Source of the DNA: Deltaproteobacteria bacterium
Lineage (GTDB): Bacteria; Desulfobacterota; DSM-4660; Desulfatiglandales; HGW-15
DNA length: 52,502 nucleotides
Direction of reading: 5' to 3'
NCBI GenBank assembly: GCA_016930835.1
Contig: JAFGGA010000144.1
Location: forward strand, 1 to 52,502
Shown here: in pieces, positions 1 through 8,646 of the stretch
Layout of the letters: every line of letters starts with the position of its first letter
Numbering within the stretch: position 1 is the stretch's first letter
Made by a program: the position numbers and the translations under genes
Notes under the pieces: generated by a model
The model's input: the letters and a program-made list of their open reading frames with translations, nothing else
Told to the model about the DNA's origin: nothing
Database searches by the model: none

Positions 1-144
1 GATAAGAAATTCAATTAATATTTGTATATATTTATCTTATCTTATGCTTTTTACGATTTTTTAAGTTTTATTAATTAATTATATTTTTCGCATTGGAAGA
101 GACCATTCCAAGCCTTATTGGGGATAGCACTATGAGGTGTTTGG

Positions 145-2250
145 ATGACCCACCATTTATCGAAAAATGATTTTAAACAGCCAAAAAATATGAAAACCGA
201 TCTTGGCACCTCAATCCCAAAAAACATGGGAGATGCACGTGCACAGATTGACCGAGCAGTAAAAGAGGAAGCATCGGAATTAAAAAAAGAAATTACAATC
301 TTACGTCAGGAAAACTCTCAACTTAAAAAATCTTCAGCACTTCTCCAGAAAATAGTCCAAAATGCACCGATTAATATTGCCGTAAGGGATCTGGAAGGTC
401 ACTATTTATTGGTCAACTCTCAATATGAAAATAATATTGGGATTGCCACACAAGATGCTCTGGGGAAAACGCCCTATGATCTATTTGATATTGAAAAAGC
501 AGAAAAAATTGTACGATATGATCACCATATTTTAGAAAAAGGCAAAAATATGCAGAATGAGACAACCTATCTCATCGACAACAAAGAACATGAATTTCTT
601 TCCATCAGAACACCTATAACGGATAAAGATCACAAGCCTTTTGCCGTTTGCGAGATGGGTGTTGATATTACAGAGTACAAAAATGCAGAAAACGCCTTAC
701 GAGAGAGTCAAACCAGGTATAGTCGGATTATTGAGTCCATTACGGATTTTATTTTTACGGTGGATGTTCAAAACGGCTGTTTACTGGAACCCGTAAAGAG
801 CCCCGCATGTTTTGCGATTACAGGTTATGAACCTGAGGCGTTTAACGCTGACCTCGATATTTGGTCCCGATTGATCCATGAGGATGATCAACCAATGGTT
901 CGAAAACATATGGATCATATATTTCAAGACCATGAAATCAGTTCCATCGAACATCGAATAGTCAGGAAAGATGGCCAGATCCGTTGGGTAAAAAATACAA
1001 TTATTCCACATCCAAATGAATATGGCGTTCTCCGGTCGTATGAAATCCTCATTCAAGAAATAACAGCGCATAAACAAGCCGAACAAGAAAAAAAGAAGCT
1101 TCAATCAGAACTTCAACAGGCCCAGAAGATGGAGGCCATCGGCACTCTAGCCGGTGGCATTGCGCATGATTTCAATAACATCTTAAGTATTATCGTGGGG
1201 AATGTGGAATTGGCCATGTTGAACATACCGGATGATTCTAAGGCCCGGCAGAATCTGGAAAAGACTTTTACTGCGGCCATGAGGGCAAGGGATTTAATCA
1301 ATCAGATTCTGGCTTTCAGCAGACAAAGCGAAAAGAGGTTGATGCCGTGCGATATCCGCCCGATTGTTAAAGAATCCATCAGATTATTAAGGGCCTTTAT
1401 TCCCTCCAGTATAGAGATTCGACAGAACATTCCGTCAAAGGTGGATTCCATCATGACTGATCCGACACAGATCAGTCAAATTCTTATAAACCTTTCTTCC
1501 AATGCAGCCCATTCAATGCGACAAAATGGCGGAATCCTGGAAATCAGAATGGAGAATGTTGAAGTTGATGAAGAAATCATTTTAAGGTCTCACACCCTAA
1601 GCCCCGGAAAGTATTTGAAATTGACCGTAAGTGACACAGGAACGGGTATGACACCGGATATTATGGAGAGGATATTTGATCCTTATTTTACCACCAAAAA
1701 GGCAGGTGAAGGCACCGGAATGGGTCTTTCGGTTGTACATGGCATTATGAAAAAGCATGGAGGAGGAATTTCAGTTTCCAGTTCAGAAGATAGAGGCAGC
1801 ATATTTGACATGTATTTTCCATGTATCGAAAAAAAATCAATAAAAATGCAACAAAGGTCATTCATAAAAATTTTAAAGGGAAATGAACATATCCTTTTCG
1901 TGGATGATGAAGAAGCTGTTGTCCAGACAGCTCGAGAAATGCTTGAACAGTTTGGGTATCATGTGACTGTAAAAACAGATAGTGTGGACGCTTTCCGAAC
2001 ATTTAAGGATGATCCCGGTTATTTTGATCTTCTCCTCACGGATCAAACCATGCCGAAGCTGACCGGTGTCAATTTGGCGGAGGAAGTGATGAAAATAAGG
2101 TCGGATATGCCCATCATTTTATCTACAGGCTACAGTGATTTGGTAAATGAAGAGGAGATCAACGCATTAGGGATCCGTGGTTATATTATGAAACCATACG
2201 CAATCAGTGAATTAACCCGGAAGATTCGCAGTGTTTTGGATTCGAATTAA
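145..2250 (+). CDS. PAS-PAS hybrid sensor histidine kinase with C-terminal receiver
   Basis: Predicted cytosolic hybrid histidine kinase, 701 residues. A coiled coil lies near residues 35-70. Two PAS domains follow at about 65-180 and 190-310, the second ending in the PAC-like IRWVKNTIIPHPN and IQEITAHKQAE. The HisKA box has phosphoacceptor H341 in GGIAHDFNNIL. The ATPase domain has an N-box near 445-458 (ILINLSSNAAHS), G1 at VSDTGTGM, and F/G2 boxes in FDPYFTTKKAGEGTGMGLS. The receiver (582-698) has acidic D587/D588, phospho-Asp D633 in TDQTMP, T661 and K683. No membrane segment is visible, so the signal is probably intracellular. There is no output domain, so phosphate would pass to another protein. 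Its closest relative here is the kinase at 11726. The family is certain; ligand and partner are unknown. Confidence 0.93.
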   Translation: MTHHLSKNDFKQPKNMKTDLGTSIPKNMGDARAQIDRAVKEEASELKKEITILRQENSQLKKSSALLQKIVQNAPINIAVRDLEGHYLLVNSQYENNIGIATQDALGKTPYDLFDIEKAEKIVRYDHHILEKGKNMQNETTYLIDNKEHEFLSIRTPITDKDHKPFAVCEMGVDITEYKNAENALRESQTRYSRIIESITDFIFTVDVQNGCLLEPVKSPACFAITGYEPEAFNADLDIWSRLIHEDDQPMVRKHMDHIFQDHEISSIEHRIVRKDGQIRWVKNTIIPHPNEYGVLRSYEILIQEITAHKQAEQEKKKLQSELQQAQKMEAIGTLAGGIAHDFNNILSIIVGNVELAMLNIPDDSKARQNLEKTFTAAMRARDLINQILAFSRQSEKRLMPCDIRPIVKESIRLLRAFIPSSIEIRQNIPSKVDSIMTDPTQISQILINLSSNAAHSMRQNGGILEIRMENVEVDEEIILRSHTLSPGKYLKLTVSDTGTGMTPDIMERIFDPYFTTKKAGEGTGMGLSVVHGIMKKHGGGISVSSSEDRGSIFDMYFPCIEKKSIKMQQRSFIKILKGNEHILFVDDEEAVVQTAREMLEQFGYHVTVKTDSVDAFRTFKDDPGYFDLLLTDQTMPKLTGVNLAEEVMKIRSDMPIILSTGYSDLVNEEEINALGIRGYIMKPYAISELTRKIRSVLDSN

Positions 2251-2499
2251 CCAAATCGACTCCAAACGGAATTTTACTTGTCTAACACACCTCGTCTCCG
2301 TATAATCTTACGTGGCATCCCTTTTCAGTTAATAAAATAAAGGAGTTGTTGACTTCCTGAATCATTTTTCGATCAGACGGGTGGGCCTGTCATAAATTCG
2401 TACGCCTTGATGCGAATGGACTAAATATTACCAAGTACACTTCGATTGATTCGCCTTCGAACCTCTGATCTCCAGAACCTTTTTCCATTATCCGGCACT

Positions 2500-3918
2500 A
2501 TGAATAAACAGCCCAACAACGGTATTTCGGGAATAGAGAGTTTTGTCCTTTTCCAGAACAGTCAAGGCGAAAACGGTCGCGGCACGCTTATTCACCTTAC
2601 GCGGAATAATGTTGTATTCGAGACCTATAATCCGTATTCCATTGTTCAATTGAGTGAAGTTCTTAAGGATTTACGTATCTTTCGAGGTGAAAGGGCTATC
2701 TATTCGGGGAAAGCCGTAGTAAGCAACCTCGTACCGACTGGCCTCATGCTTATTGTCTCAGCGACACTAATGGATCCTTGGTCTGACTTGGTTGGCCTGG
2801 AACCTGGGAAAGGCCTGGCTGAAGAAACAAAGCGGTTTGTTAAAAATTGGGAAGACAATAATAGAATTTGCCCATCATACCAGCTTGTAATCAGTGATAT
2901 ACGGAATTTTTTGGAGGAACTGAGCCGGTGGCTGCAGCAGACAGAAGTCACAAATCAAAATATCAATGAGTACGATAATAATTTAGCACTGAAGAAAGAG
3001 TTCATTGAGGAAGTAGGTGAAGAAGTTCAATATAAGCTGGATGAACTTTTTATGGACTTTGAAAAAGAGGCAAGCAAAATATCTGATTATGAATTATCCA
3101 TACATGCAGCTTTTGCCCAAAGAATGCTCCACCCGTTAATCCTATGTTCGCCATTCATTCACAGGACTTTTACCAAACCTTTAGGGTATGCAGGGGATTA
3201 TAAGATGGTGAATATGATGCTTCAAGATCCAATTCAAGGTTCCAGCAGCTATGCATGTTTATTGAATTCATTTTTCATCAATCAGGCCGCCGCTGAGGCT
3301 CACCGAAACCGCATTTCAATACTTGAAGAACAACTTGATCGTGAAATCAGGTCATCAGCTAATAAAGGGAAACCTTTTCGAGTCATGAATATTGGATGCG
3401 GCCCTGCTGTAGAGATTCAGAAATACTTGAAACGCAATAGATTGATGAATCATTGCCATTTCAAATTAATTGATTTTAATGAGGAAACGATATCCTATAC
3501 CCGAGAGAGTCTTCAAAATGTTGTAGTACCCGAATCGCAAGGACCATATTTTGAATTTGTACACAAATCCATTCATGAACTTTTAAAAGAGGCGGTATCC
3601 GGTAACAAAAATGTGAAACAAGAGACATTTGACATGATTTATTGTGCAGGACTTTTCGACTACCTAAGCGATCGTGTTTGTAAACGCCTGCTCGATATTT
3701 ACTATGATAGGTTATCTTCCGGTGGTCTATTGATTGTGACCAATGTCCATCCTCGTAATCCGTTTCGCCAGTTTATGACCTACCTTCTCGAATGGCATTT
3801 GATCTATCGCGATGAGAGTCAAATGGAAAGAATATCACCCAAAGCAAATACAAAAAGAATATATACTGATGCGACAGGCGTCAATGTTTTTCTAGAGATC
3901 CGCAAAGAGAACAATTAG
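2500..3918 (+). CDS. PhcB-like SAM-dependent methyltransferase (hydroxy fatty acid methyl ester synthesis), N-terminal PilZ-like domain
   Basis: Predicted methyltransferase of the family annotated as 'extracellular factor 3-hydroxypalmitic acid methyl ester biosynthesis protein', like Ralstonia PhcB. With the ATG at 2500 it has 472 residues. The first ~95 residues look like a divergent PilZ-type beta barrel (weak call). A helical region follows, with the characteristic block KPLGYAGDYKMVNMM. The Rossmann domain has SAM motif I GCGPAVEI (about 299-306), an acidic strand end LIDFNEE, and FDMIYCAGLFDYL. Chemistry by analogy: methyl transfer to the carboxylate of a 3-hydroxy fatty acid, giving a diffusible signal. 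Its stop (TAG, 3916-3918) is one base from the ATG of the downstream kinase, so the two are co-transcribed. An in-frame TTG at 2446 would add 18 residues; neither start has a clear ribosome site. Confidence 0.8.
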   Translation: MNKQPNNGISGIESFVLFQNSQGENGRGTLIHLTRNNVVFETYNPYSIVQLSEVLKDLRIFRGERAIYSGKAVVSNLVPTGLMLIVSATLMDPWSDLVGLEPGKGLAEETKRFVKNWEDNNRICPSYQLVISDIRNFLEELSRWLQQTEVTNQNINEYDNNLALKKEFIEEVGEEVQYKLDELFMDFEKEASKISDYELSIHAAFAQRMLHPLILCSPFIHRTFTKPLGYAGDYKMVNMMLQDPIQGSSSYACLLNSFFINQAAAEAHRNRISILEEQLDREIRSSANKGKPFRVMNIGCGPAVEIQKYLKRNRLMNHCHFKLIDFNEETISYTRESLQNVVVPESQGPYFEFVHKSIHELLKEAVSGNKNVKQETFDMIYCAGLFDYLSDRVCKRLLDIYYDRLSSGGLLIVTNVHPRNPFRQFMTYLLEWHLIYRDESQMERISPKANTKRIYTDATGVNVFLEIRKENN

Positions 3919-3919
3919 T

Positions 3920-6544
3920 ATGAAAAATGGGACACAAGATCTAACCATTGTTGAGGCGTATAACCTCCAAGACAAGAATCTGCGACTTCATTATACAAGA
4001 ATTGCATGCATCTTATCTCTTATACTTATTCCAGCTGGCATAAGTCTCGATTTTTTTATATATCCAGATTTATTGATAAAGCTTTTCCAGATCAGAATGT
4101 TGTGTGATGTGGTAACTTCTTTAATCCTTATATCAACTTATAGCAAATTTGGATATAATCACATTATTGAACTTGGACTTTCTGTAATAATTTCTGCTAA
4201 TTTCGCAATGAGTATCATGATATATCTATCAGAAGGAGCTGTTTCACCTTATTATGCAGGCCTTAATTTAGCAATATTAGCTGTTGGCGTTCTTATGCCA
4301 TGGACATTCAAAGAGACTTTATTTGTTTGTTTTACAACATTTACAATGTACTTATTGGCCTGCCTCCTCCATAAAGGCACACCTATTTCTTGGAATATCC
4401 TTTTTAATAATTTTTACTTTCTCTTTTTGACTGCTGTTATTTGTTTGACCGCGAGTTTCTACATCTCCCGCCGCCGTTTTGAAGAATTTCGCCTTCGATA
4501 TGAGCTGAATATCCGGAACAAAGAACTCGCAAGGTCTTATGAACAATTGGAGGAAATGGATCGGCTCAAGACGGAATTTTTCGCCAATGTCAGCCATGAA
4601 CTCCGAACTCCGTTGACCTTAATTATTTCTCCCGTTCAGGACCTACTTCACAGGGAAGATATACTTCCCGGCGGAGCAAAGAACCCTTTAAAGATGGTTG
4701 AACAAAACGCCCTGCGACTTCTAAAGCTGATTAATGACCTCTTGGAGATCGTCCGTCTGGAGGAGGGCGGTTCTGCAATGAAGCGTCAGCCTATCAATCT
4801 GGTTTCCTTTATTTCGGGATTGATGGAATCGATAAGGCATTTGGCCGAGGCGAAAAATTTATCCATCAATCTTCAAGGCGACGAAGATAGCCTATGTATA
4901 CAAGGAGATCCTGAAAGACTGGAAAAGGTTTTTTTAAACCTTTTCACAAATGCCATAAAATTTACACCTGAAGGCGGTTCAATCACAACCAGATGGACTA
5001 ATGGTGACAATTCAGCTATAATAGAAGTTGAGGATACGGGTATTGGAATATCCGATAAGGATCTGCCTTATATATTCGACCGTTTCCGTCAGGCAGACGG
5101 TTCTTCAACGCGACGCTTTCAGGGATTGGGAATAGGGCTTTCATTAGCCAGGGCAGTGGTGGAAGAACATGAAGGAACCCTAACCGTCCAGAGCAAAGTG
5201 GGAAAGGGAACTATTTTTCGCATTGCATTACCGGCGGATATGAGCGCCGTTTCTTGCGAACAGACAGCCACTGATGAAGTCCACGAAAAAGATCCCATAG
5301 TCCATGTATATCAAGCCGCGGAGCGCGCGATAAGGATACCGTCCAGTAGTTCCGAAAAGATTCCCGGGATAGTGGGGACCGGTGAGTTTACGATCTTGAT
5401 CGTTGAAGATGAATCGGATATGCGGCAATTTTTGGTTTCCAAGTTGGCAATCCACTATCGTGTGATACAAACAGGGGACGGGAATGTTGGCCTAGATATG
5501 GTGAAACAGCATCGGCCGGATCTCGTGCTTCTGGATTTGATGCTCCCGGGTATGGATGGTTTGACCCTATGTTCAGTCATAAAAACCGACCCCGAGATGC
5601 GTCAGATCAAGGTAATCTTGCTTACGGCCCGTTTGGATGAGGAATCCAAGATCTCGGCCCTAGAGCGTGGTGCAGATGATTTCATCACCAAGCCTTTTAG
5701 TACAATGGAGGTGAAAACCCGTATCCATAATCTTTTAAAAACCGCAAGGTTGGAGCAGGATCTACGCAAACAAAATATGGAACTTGAAGATACCTTATCC
5801 CAGTTGAAAGATACCGAGGCCCAACTGGTTCAAAGTGAAAAGATGGGTGCCTTGGGCACATTGGCGGCCGGGCTCTTGCATGAGATCAACAACCCCTTAA
5901 ATTTTACGCTGACTGCGCTTCATGTGGCCATGAATCAAATCAATCACGCTGATAATGAAATAAAAGAGACCCTGGAAGATATTGATATGGGGATGACTCG
6001 GATACGTGATATTGTATCGGATTTAAGGTCTTTTACCCGTTCCCCGGGCGAAAACGAGCGTCAACCGTTTATGTTGTCGGAGGCCTATCAGACGGCCTTA
6101 AACCTTGTTTCTCATGAAATCAAGGATTTTCGGATCAATACCTCTATTTACCCGGATTATCGAGTGGTCGGTTCACGGACACAAGTGACACACGTATTTA
6201 TGAATTTACTGGTCAATTCGGCAAAGGCATTAAAGAAGATTTTGCAGGCGCGAGATCCGGAGATTCGAGTCACGGTCCTATCTCAAAACAATAAGGTTTT
6301 GATAAAGGTCTGGGATAACGGGAGCGGGATCAGCGCATGGGATCTGCCTCGAGTATTTGATCCTTTTTTTACGACCCAGGATGTGGGTCAAGGCACAGGA
6401 CTTGGTTTGAGTATTTGCCATACGATTATTAAAAATCATAACGGCAGGATTACCATCCAGAGTCAAGAAGGAGAATGGACGGAGGTCTGTTTTGATCTTC
6501 CGCTTTTTCAAAAGGAGAAAGACGCGTCAGGACCTACTGGATAG
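3920..6544 (+). CDS. Membrane hybrid kinase resembling PhcS and PhcR fused (6TM-HK-REC-HK)
   Basis: 874-residue membrane signalling protein. About six hydrophobic helices lie between residues 27 and 182. A linker coiled coil (about 195-217) leads to the first HisKA, H226 in NVSHELRTPL, and a complete ATPase domain (N335-349 LEKVFLNLFTNAIKF, G1 EDTGIGI, G2 GLGIGLSLA). A receiver follows at 490-607 (D497/E498 region, phospho-Asp D539, K591). A second HisKA has H654 in GLLHEINNPLN, and a second ATPase domain has N-box FMNLLVNSAKA, G1 WDNGSGI and FDPFFTT..GTGLGLS. In Ralstonia, PhcS is a membrane kinase and PhcR a receiver with a C-terminal kinase domain; this protein has both arrangements in that order in one chain. 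Placement one base after the PhcB-like gene supports a signal-sensing role. The signal itself is inferred. Confidence 0.88.
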   Translation: MKNGTQDLTIVEAYNLQDKNLRLHYTRIACILSLILIPAGISLDFFIYPDLLIKLFQIRMLCDVVTSLILISTYSKFGYNHIIELGLSVIISANFAMSIMIYLSEGAVSPYYAGLNLAILAVGVLMPWTFKETLFVCFTTFTMYLLACLLHKGTPISWNILFNNFYFLFLTAVICLTASFYISRRRFEEFRLRYELNIRNKELARSYEQLEEMDRLKTEFFANVSHELRTPLTLIISPVQDLLHREDILPGGAKNPLKMVEQNALRLLKLINDLLEIVRLEEGGSAMKRQPINLVSFISGLMESIRHLAEAKNLSINLQGDEDSLCIQGDPERLEKVFLNLFTNAIKFTPEGGSITTRWTNGDNSAIIEVEDTGIGISDKDLPYIFDRFRQADGSSTRRFQGLGIGLSLARAVVEEHEGTLTVQSKVGKGTIFRIALPADMSAVSCEQTATDEVHEKDPIVHVYQAAERAIRIPSSSSEKIPGIVGTGEFTILIVEDESDMRQFLVSKLAIHYRVIQTGDGNVGLDMVKQHRPDLVLLDLMLPGMDGLTLCSVIKTDPEMRQIKVILLTARLDEESKISALERGADDFITKPFSTMEVKTRIHNLLKTARLEQDLRKQNMELEDTLSQLKDTEAQLVQSEKMGALGTLAAGLLHEINNPLNFTLTALHVAMNQINHADNEIKETLEDIDMGMTRIRDIVSDLRSFTRSPGENERQPFMLSEAYQTALNLVSHEIKDFRINTSIYPDYRVVGSRTQVTHVFMNLLVNSAKALKKILQARDPEIRVTVLSQNNKVLIKVWDNGSGISAWDLPRVFDPFFTTQDVGQGTGLGLSICHTIIKNHNGRITIQSQEGEWTEVCFDLPLFQKEKDASGPTG

Positions 6545-6630
6545 AAGGGATCAAAAACCAATTCAGACACTAAATTTTTACATTCAAAATCACTCTTGGC
6601 CTGTTGGTGTTACATAAAAATAATGTTAAT

Positions 6631-6646
6631 TATTCAACCTTGAATA
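6631..6646. promoter_or_regulatory. Imperfect palindrome upstream of receiver-kinase gene
   Basis: TATTCAACCTTGAATA is a 16-bp dyad with one mismatched central pair, lying about 90 bp upstream of the start at 6739 in an otherwise featureless 194-bp gap. It could be a protein-binding operator. Its four-base loop and lack of a T tract argue against a terminator. No factor is known; the call rests on symmetry only. Confidence 0.2.
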
Positions 6647-6725
6647 GAGTGTAGAATCATTTTATAAGGTTCGAGCATTGCCAGGATATCGGAGGATATT
6701 TATTTCCAAAATGGTGAGCCTTTAT

Positions 6726-6731
6726 GGAGGG
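6726..6731 (+). promoter_or_regulatory. Ribosome binding site deciding the start at 6739
   Basis: GGAGGG lies seven bases upstream of ATG 6739. It overlaps the alternative upstream ATG at 6724, which has no comparable site. This favours 6739 as the true start. Confidence 0.7.
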
Positions 6732-6738
6732 ATCCATC

Positions 6739-7992
6739 ATGTATGACTATAAAAAATATGCAATTCTCTTTGTAGACGACGAAGAAAAGGCCCTTAAATA
6801 TTTTAAAAAGGCTTTTGAGAATGAGTTTCGCGTTTTAACCGCTTTGAGTGTAAAAGAGGCGGAAAAGATTATCGAAAACGAGGACGGCAAAATCGGAATC
6901 GTCATAACGGATCAACGGATGCCGGGTGAGACGGGTGTTGATTTGTTGGGACGCATACGCCGCTTGAAACCAAATATCATACGCATGCTCACAACCGCCT
7001 ATTCAGATCTGGATAGTGCCATTGAATCAGTTAATTCTGGAGCTATTTTCAAGTACATCGTCAAACCTTGGGACCTACGGGACCTTCGTGGTTGTCTTAT
7101 GCGCGGAATGGAATTTTTTTTGATACAAGAGGAGCGAGACATCCTTCTTCGAGAAAAATTCAGCATGCTGGAACGGCTCATTGTTATGGATCGCGTGCGC
7201 AGCTTGGCCGTGCTCGTGGCTGGCTTGGGACATCATATTCGAAATCCAATGACCGCATTAAAGACATTCCTGGATTTGATTCCAAAAAAGCTGAGCGATG
7301 AATTATCGCATGCACGTGATCTCAAAAATCCGGAATTTTGGGATGATTTCTGGACATTGGCGGCTAGAGAGAGTGAACATATTCTAAAAATAATCGATAA
7401 TGTGGGAGAGGCCGTTGTTCAACCATCCGATTATTTTAGCGGTCCTTATGGCCTTAATGAATTAATCAGTGAGGGTGTATCATGGGTAAAAGATAAGTCC
7501 AGCATGACGGGAGGATCTATTTTTGTTGATATCTCCGGGGATATGCCGCCTTTTTTGGCGGACGAAAGAATGTTGAAACGCTTTTTTCTGAATATTCTGA
7601 GAGGTATGATGACCATCAATCCTCTTGGCATGAATATAACCCTCAAGGCAGTTGAAAAAACCCGGGTGTGGGGAACGGAAGGGATTAGAATCTGGATTAC
7701 TGAAGATGGGCCGGCATGGACGGATACTCAAACGGAGTCCCTCTTCACCCCATTTTCCATAACGGTCGGCAACCTTCAGGATCCAGGGCTGGATCTTCTG
7801 GCCGCTTTTTTCATCATTCACCACCACAGTGGCGATATTCAGGTCCATAGAATATCCCCATTTGGTCCCGGATTTGAGATCTTATTGCCGTTTAATCCGG
7901 AGGCCGCGCAACATCCTTCCATGGATGAAGACTACCTGAAAAAGATCATGATGCATTCTGAAACATGGGATGAAATGAGAGGAGGCCTATAA
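6739..7992 (+). CDS. Receiver domain fused to a degenerate histidine-kinase module (PhcQ/PhcR-like)
   Basis: 417 residues from the ATG at 6739. The N-terminal receiver (about 5-125) has acidic VDDEEK, phospho-Asp D58 in ITDQRMPGETG and K109 in YIVKPW, with the WD after the Lys typical of RpfG/HD-GYP-type receivers. A DHp-like helix carries two adjacent histidines (H165/H166, in GLGHHIRNPMTALK). The ATPase-like region (about 250-390) is eroded. The N-box position reads FFLNILRGM without the second Asn, the G1 box reads EDGPAW instead of DxGxG, and the G2 glycine run is missing. It may therefore bind a partner or act as a phosphatase rather than a kinase. As the third gene after the PhcB-like and PhcS/R-like genes, it sits where phcQ lies in Ralstonia. 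It could equally be a PhcR counterpart. Confidence 0.8.
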   Translation: MYDYKKYAILFVDDEEKALKYFKKAFENEFRVLTALSVKEAEKIIENEDGKIGIVITDQRMPGETGVDLLGRIRRLKPNIIRMLTTAYSDLDSAIESVNSGAIFKYIVKPWDLRDLRGCLMRGMEFFLIQEERDILLREKFSMLERLIVMDRVRSLAVLVAGLGHHIRNPMTALKTFLDLIPKKLSDELSHARDLKNPEFWDDFWTLAARESEHILKIIDNVGEAVVQPSDYFSGPYGLNELISEGVSWVKDKSSMTGGSIFVDISGDMPPFLADERMLKRFFLNILRGMMTINPLGMNITLKAVEKTRVWGTEGIRIWITEDGPAWTDTQTESLFTPFSITVGNLQDPGLDLLAAFFIIHHHSGDIQVHRISPFGPGFEILLPFNPEAAQHPSMDEDYLKKIMMHSETWDEMRGGL

Positions 7993-7997
7993 GGTTC

Positions 7998-8254
7998 GTG
8001 AGAATCGTCCTGGTCACCTATGGTTCCCGTGGTGATGTTCAACCCATGTTGGCAATTTTTTTGGCCCTTCAAAGAGAAGGACATCAAGTCCTCCTGGTAG
8101 GCCCGCCGGAGAGAGCGCAATGGGCGAAAGAATATCATTGCACTTTTTTCCTTTGGGGACAATTTAAGCGCTTTCATCGATAGCATTTATCAGACTTATA
8201 CCTGAGGATAGTTTGGCAATGACGATTAAGGAGGTATTGAGAGCTGCAGACTGA
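7998..8254 (+). pseudogene. Remnant of a MurG/UGT-type glycosyltransferase (frameshift plus internal deletion)
   Basis: A GTG at 7998, six bases after the previous stop, opens MRIVLVTYGSRGDVQPMLAI, the typical N-terminus of GT1/GT28 sterol- or macrolide-type glycosyltransferases. The frame stops at 8183 after 61 codons; the family is normally about 400 residues. Moving to another frame within the T tract at 8144-8149 restores family-like sequence (FSFGDNLSAFIDSIYQTYT) to a TGA at 8203. A third frame, from about 8195 to the TGA at 8252, reads IPEDSLAMTIKEVLRAAD, which resembles the helical C-terminus of such enzymes. I read this as a glycosyltransferase that lost its middle and picked up a frameshift. 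The N-terminal assignment is firm; the C-terminal piece is an inference. Confidence 0.6.
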
Positions 8255-8467
8255 ATAACGTATAAAAATAGAATAGACATTAAGATTTTTCTTAGACGTC
8301 GAACATATAATTTCAAATCTATATGCCAATGGTGGGCAATCTTTCTATTTTATGTAATGTCTAACCTTGATTTTTTCGCGCTATGTGTTTTCTCAGAGGA
8401 TAGATTTTTTTGACAAGGTTTTATATTTCCGACTATCTTATGCGGCTCCCGATTTCCGCTTGACCCT

Positions 8468-8553
8468 GGCGGGAGATTCCGGTATGTATCCCGCCAATGA
8501 GTTATGAACTAGGCAAAGCCACCCAGACTCGCATAGCTGGAGTGGCTTTTTTT
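8468..8553 (+). ncRNA. Possible structured RNA, faintly GEMM (c-di-GMP-I)-like
   Basis: Three stacked elements: a perfect 7-bp stem GGCGGGA/TCCCGCC (8468-8474 with 8489-8495); a small AGTT/AACT hairpin near 8501-8511; and GGCAAAGCCACC (8513-8524) leading into the terminator hairpin. The GCAAAGCCAC block after a small hairpin recalls the 3' half of GEMM riboswitches. The 5' GGCAAACC element and GNRA loop are not evident, so this is only a weak candidate. Confidence 0.2.
8515..8553 (+). terminator. Rho-independent terminator
   Basis: AAGCCAC pairs with GTGGCTT and CAG with CTG inside, followed directly by a T7 run at 8547-8553. It would end transcription coming from the signalling genes, or attenuate transcription into pabA about 100 bp downstream. 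Confidence 0.7.
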
Positions 8554-8565
8554 ATGCTGAACCAG

Positions 8566-8629
8566 TGTCCACCAATTAATCCCCCTCCCCAGCGGGAGAG
8601 GGCGAGGGGGAGGGTATTTCTGGATGGAC
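8566..8629. repeat. GTGTCCA-ended palindromic intergenic repeat, copy 1
   Basis: Starts GTGTCCACCAATTAATCC, has a CCCCCTCCCC / GAGGGGGAGGG core hairpin, and ends TATTTCTGGATGGAC. The same end sequences recur, sometimes inverted, at 24602, 25971, 39315 and 41329. This is consistent with a small non-autonomous mobile or REP-like element. Confidence 0.65.
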
Positions 8630-8635
8630 GCCTTT

Positions 8636-8640
8636 GAGGA
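8636..8640 (+). promoter_or_regulatory. Ribosome binding site deciding the pabA start
   Basis: GAGGA ends one base before ATG 8641, too close for initiation there, but six bases before ATG 8647. The second ATG is therefore preferred. Confidence 0.55.
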
Positions 8641-8646
8641 ATGACC

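Larger units (their letters stand above)
8255..8646. other. Non-coding gap with hairpins, terminator and mobile repeat
   Basis: No convincing gene was found. The first ~200 bases are AT-rich and unremarkable. The rest holds a GC hairpin (8468-8495), a terminator-like hairpin (8515-8553) and a GTGTCCA-type repeat (8566-8629), each listed separately. The ribosome site of pabA closes the gap. Confidence 0.6.

Noticed and set aside
781-1104. Antisense open frame of 107 codons inside the first hybrid kinase gene
   Set aside because: No ribosome site and no family resemblance; it mirrors the kinase codons.
6667-6720. tRNA-like GGTTCGAGC sequence
   Set aside because: No acceptor stem or anticodon arm can be folded around it.
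8184-8400. Further protein-coding content after the glycosyltransferase remnant
   Set aside because: All frames beyond 8254 are short and lack start signals.
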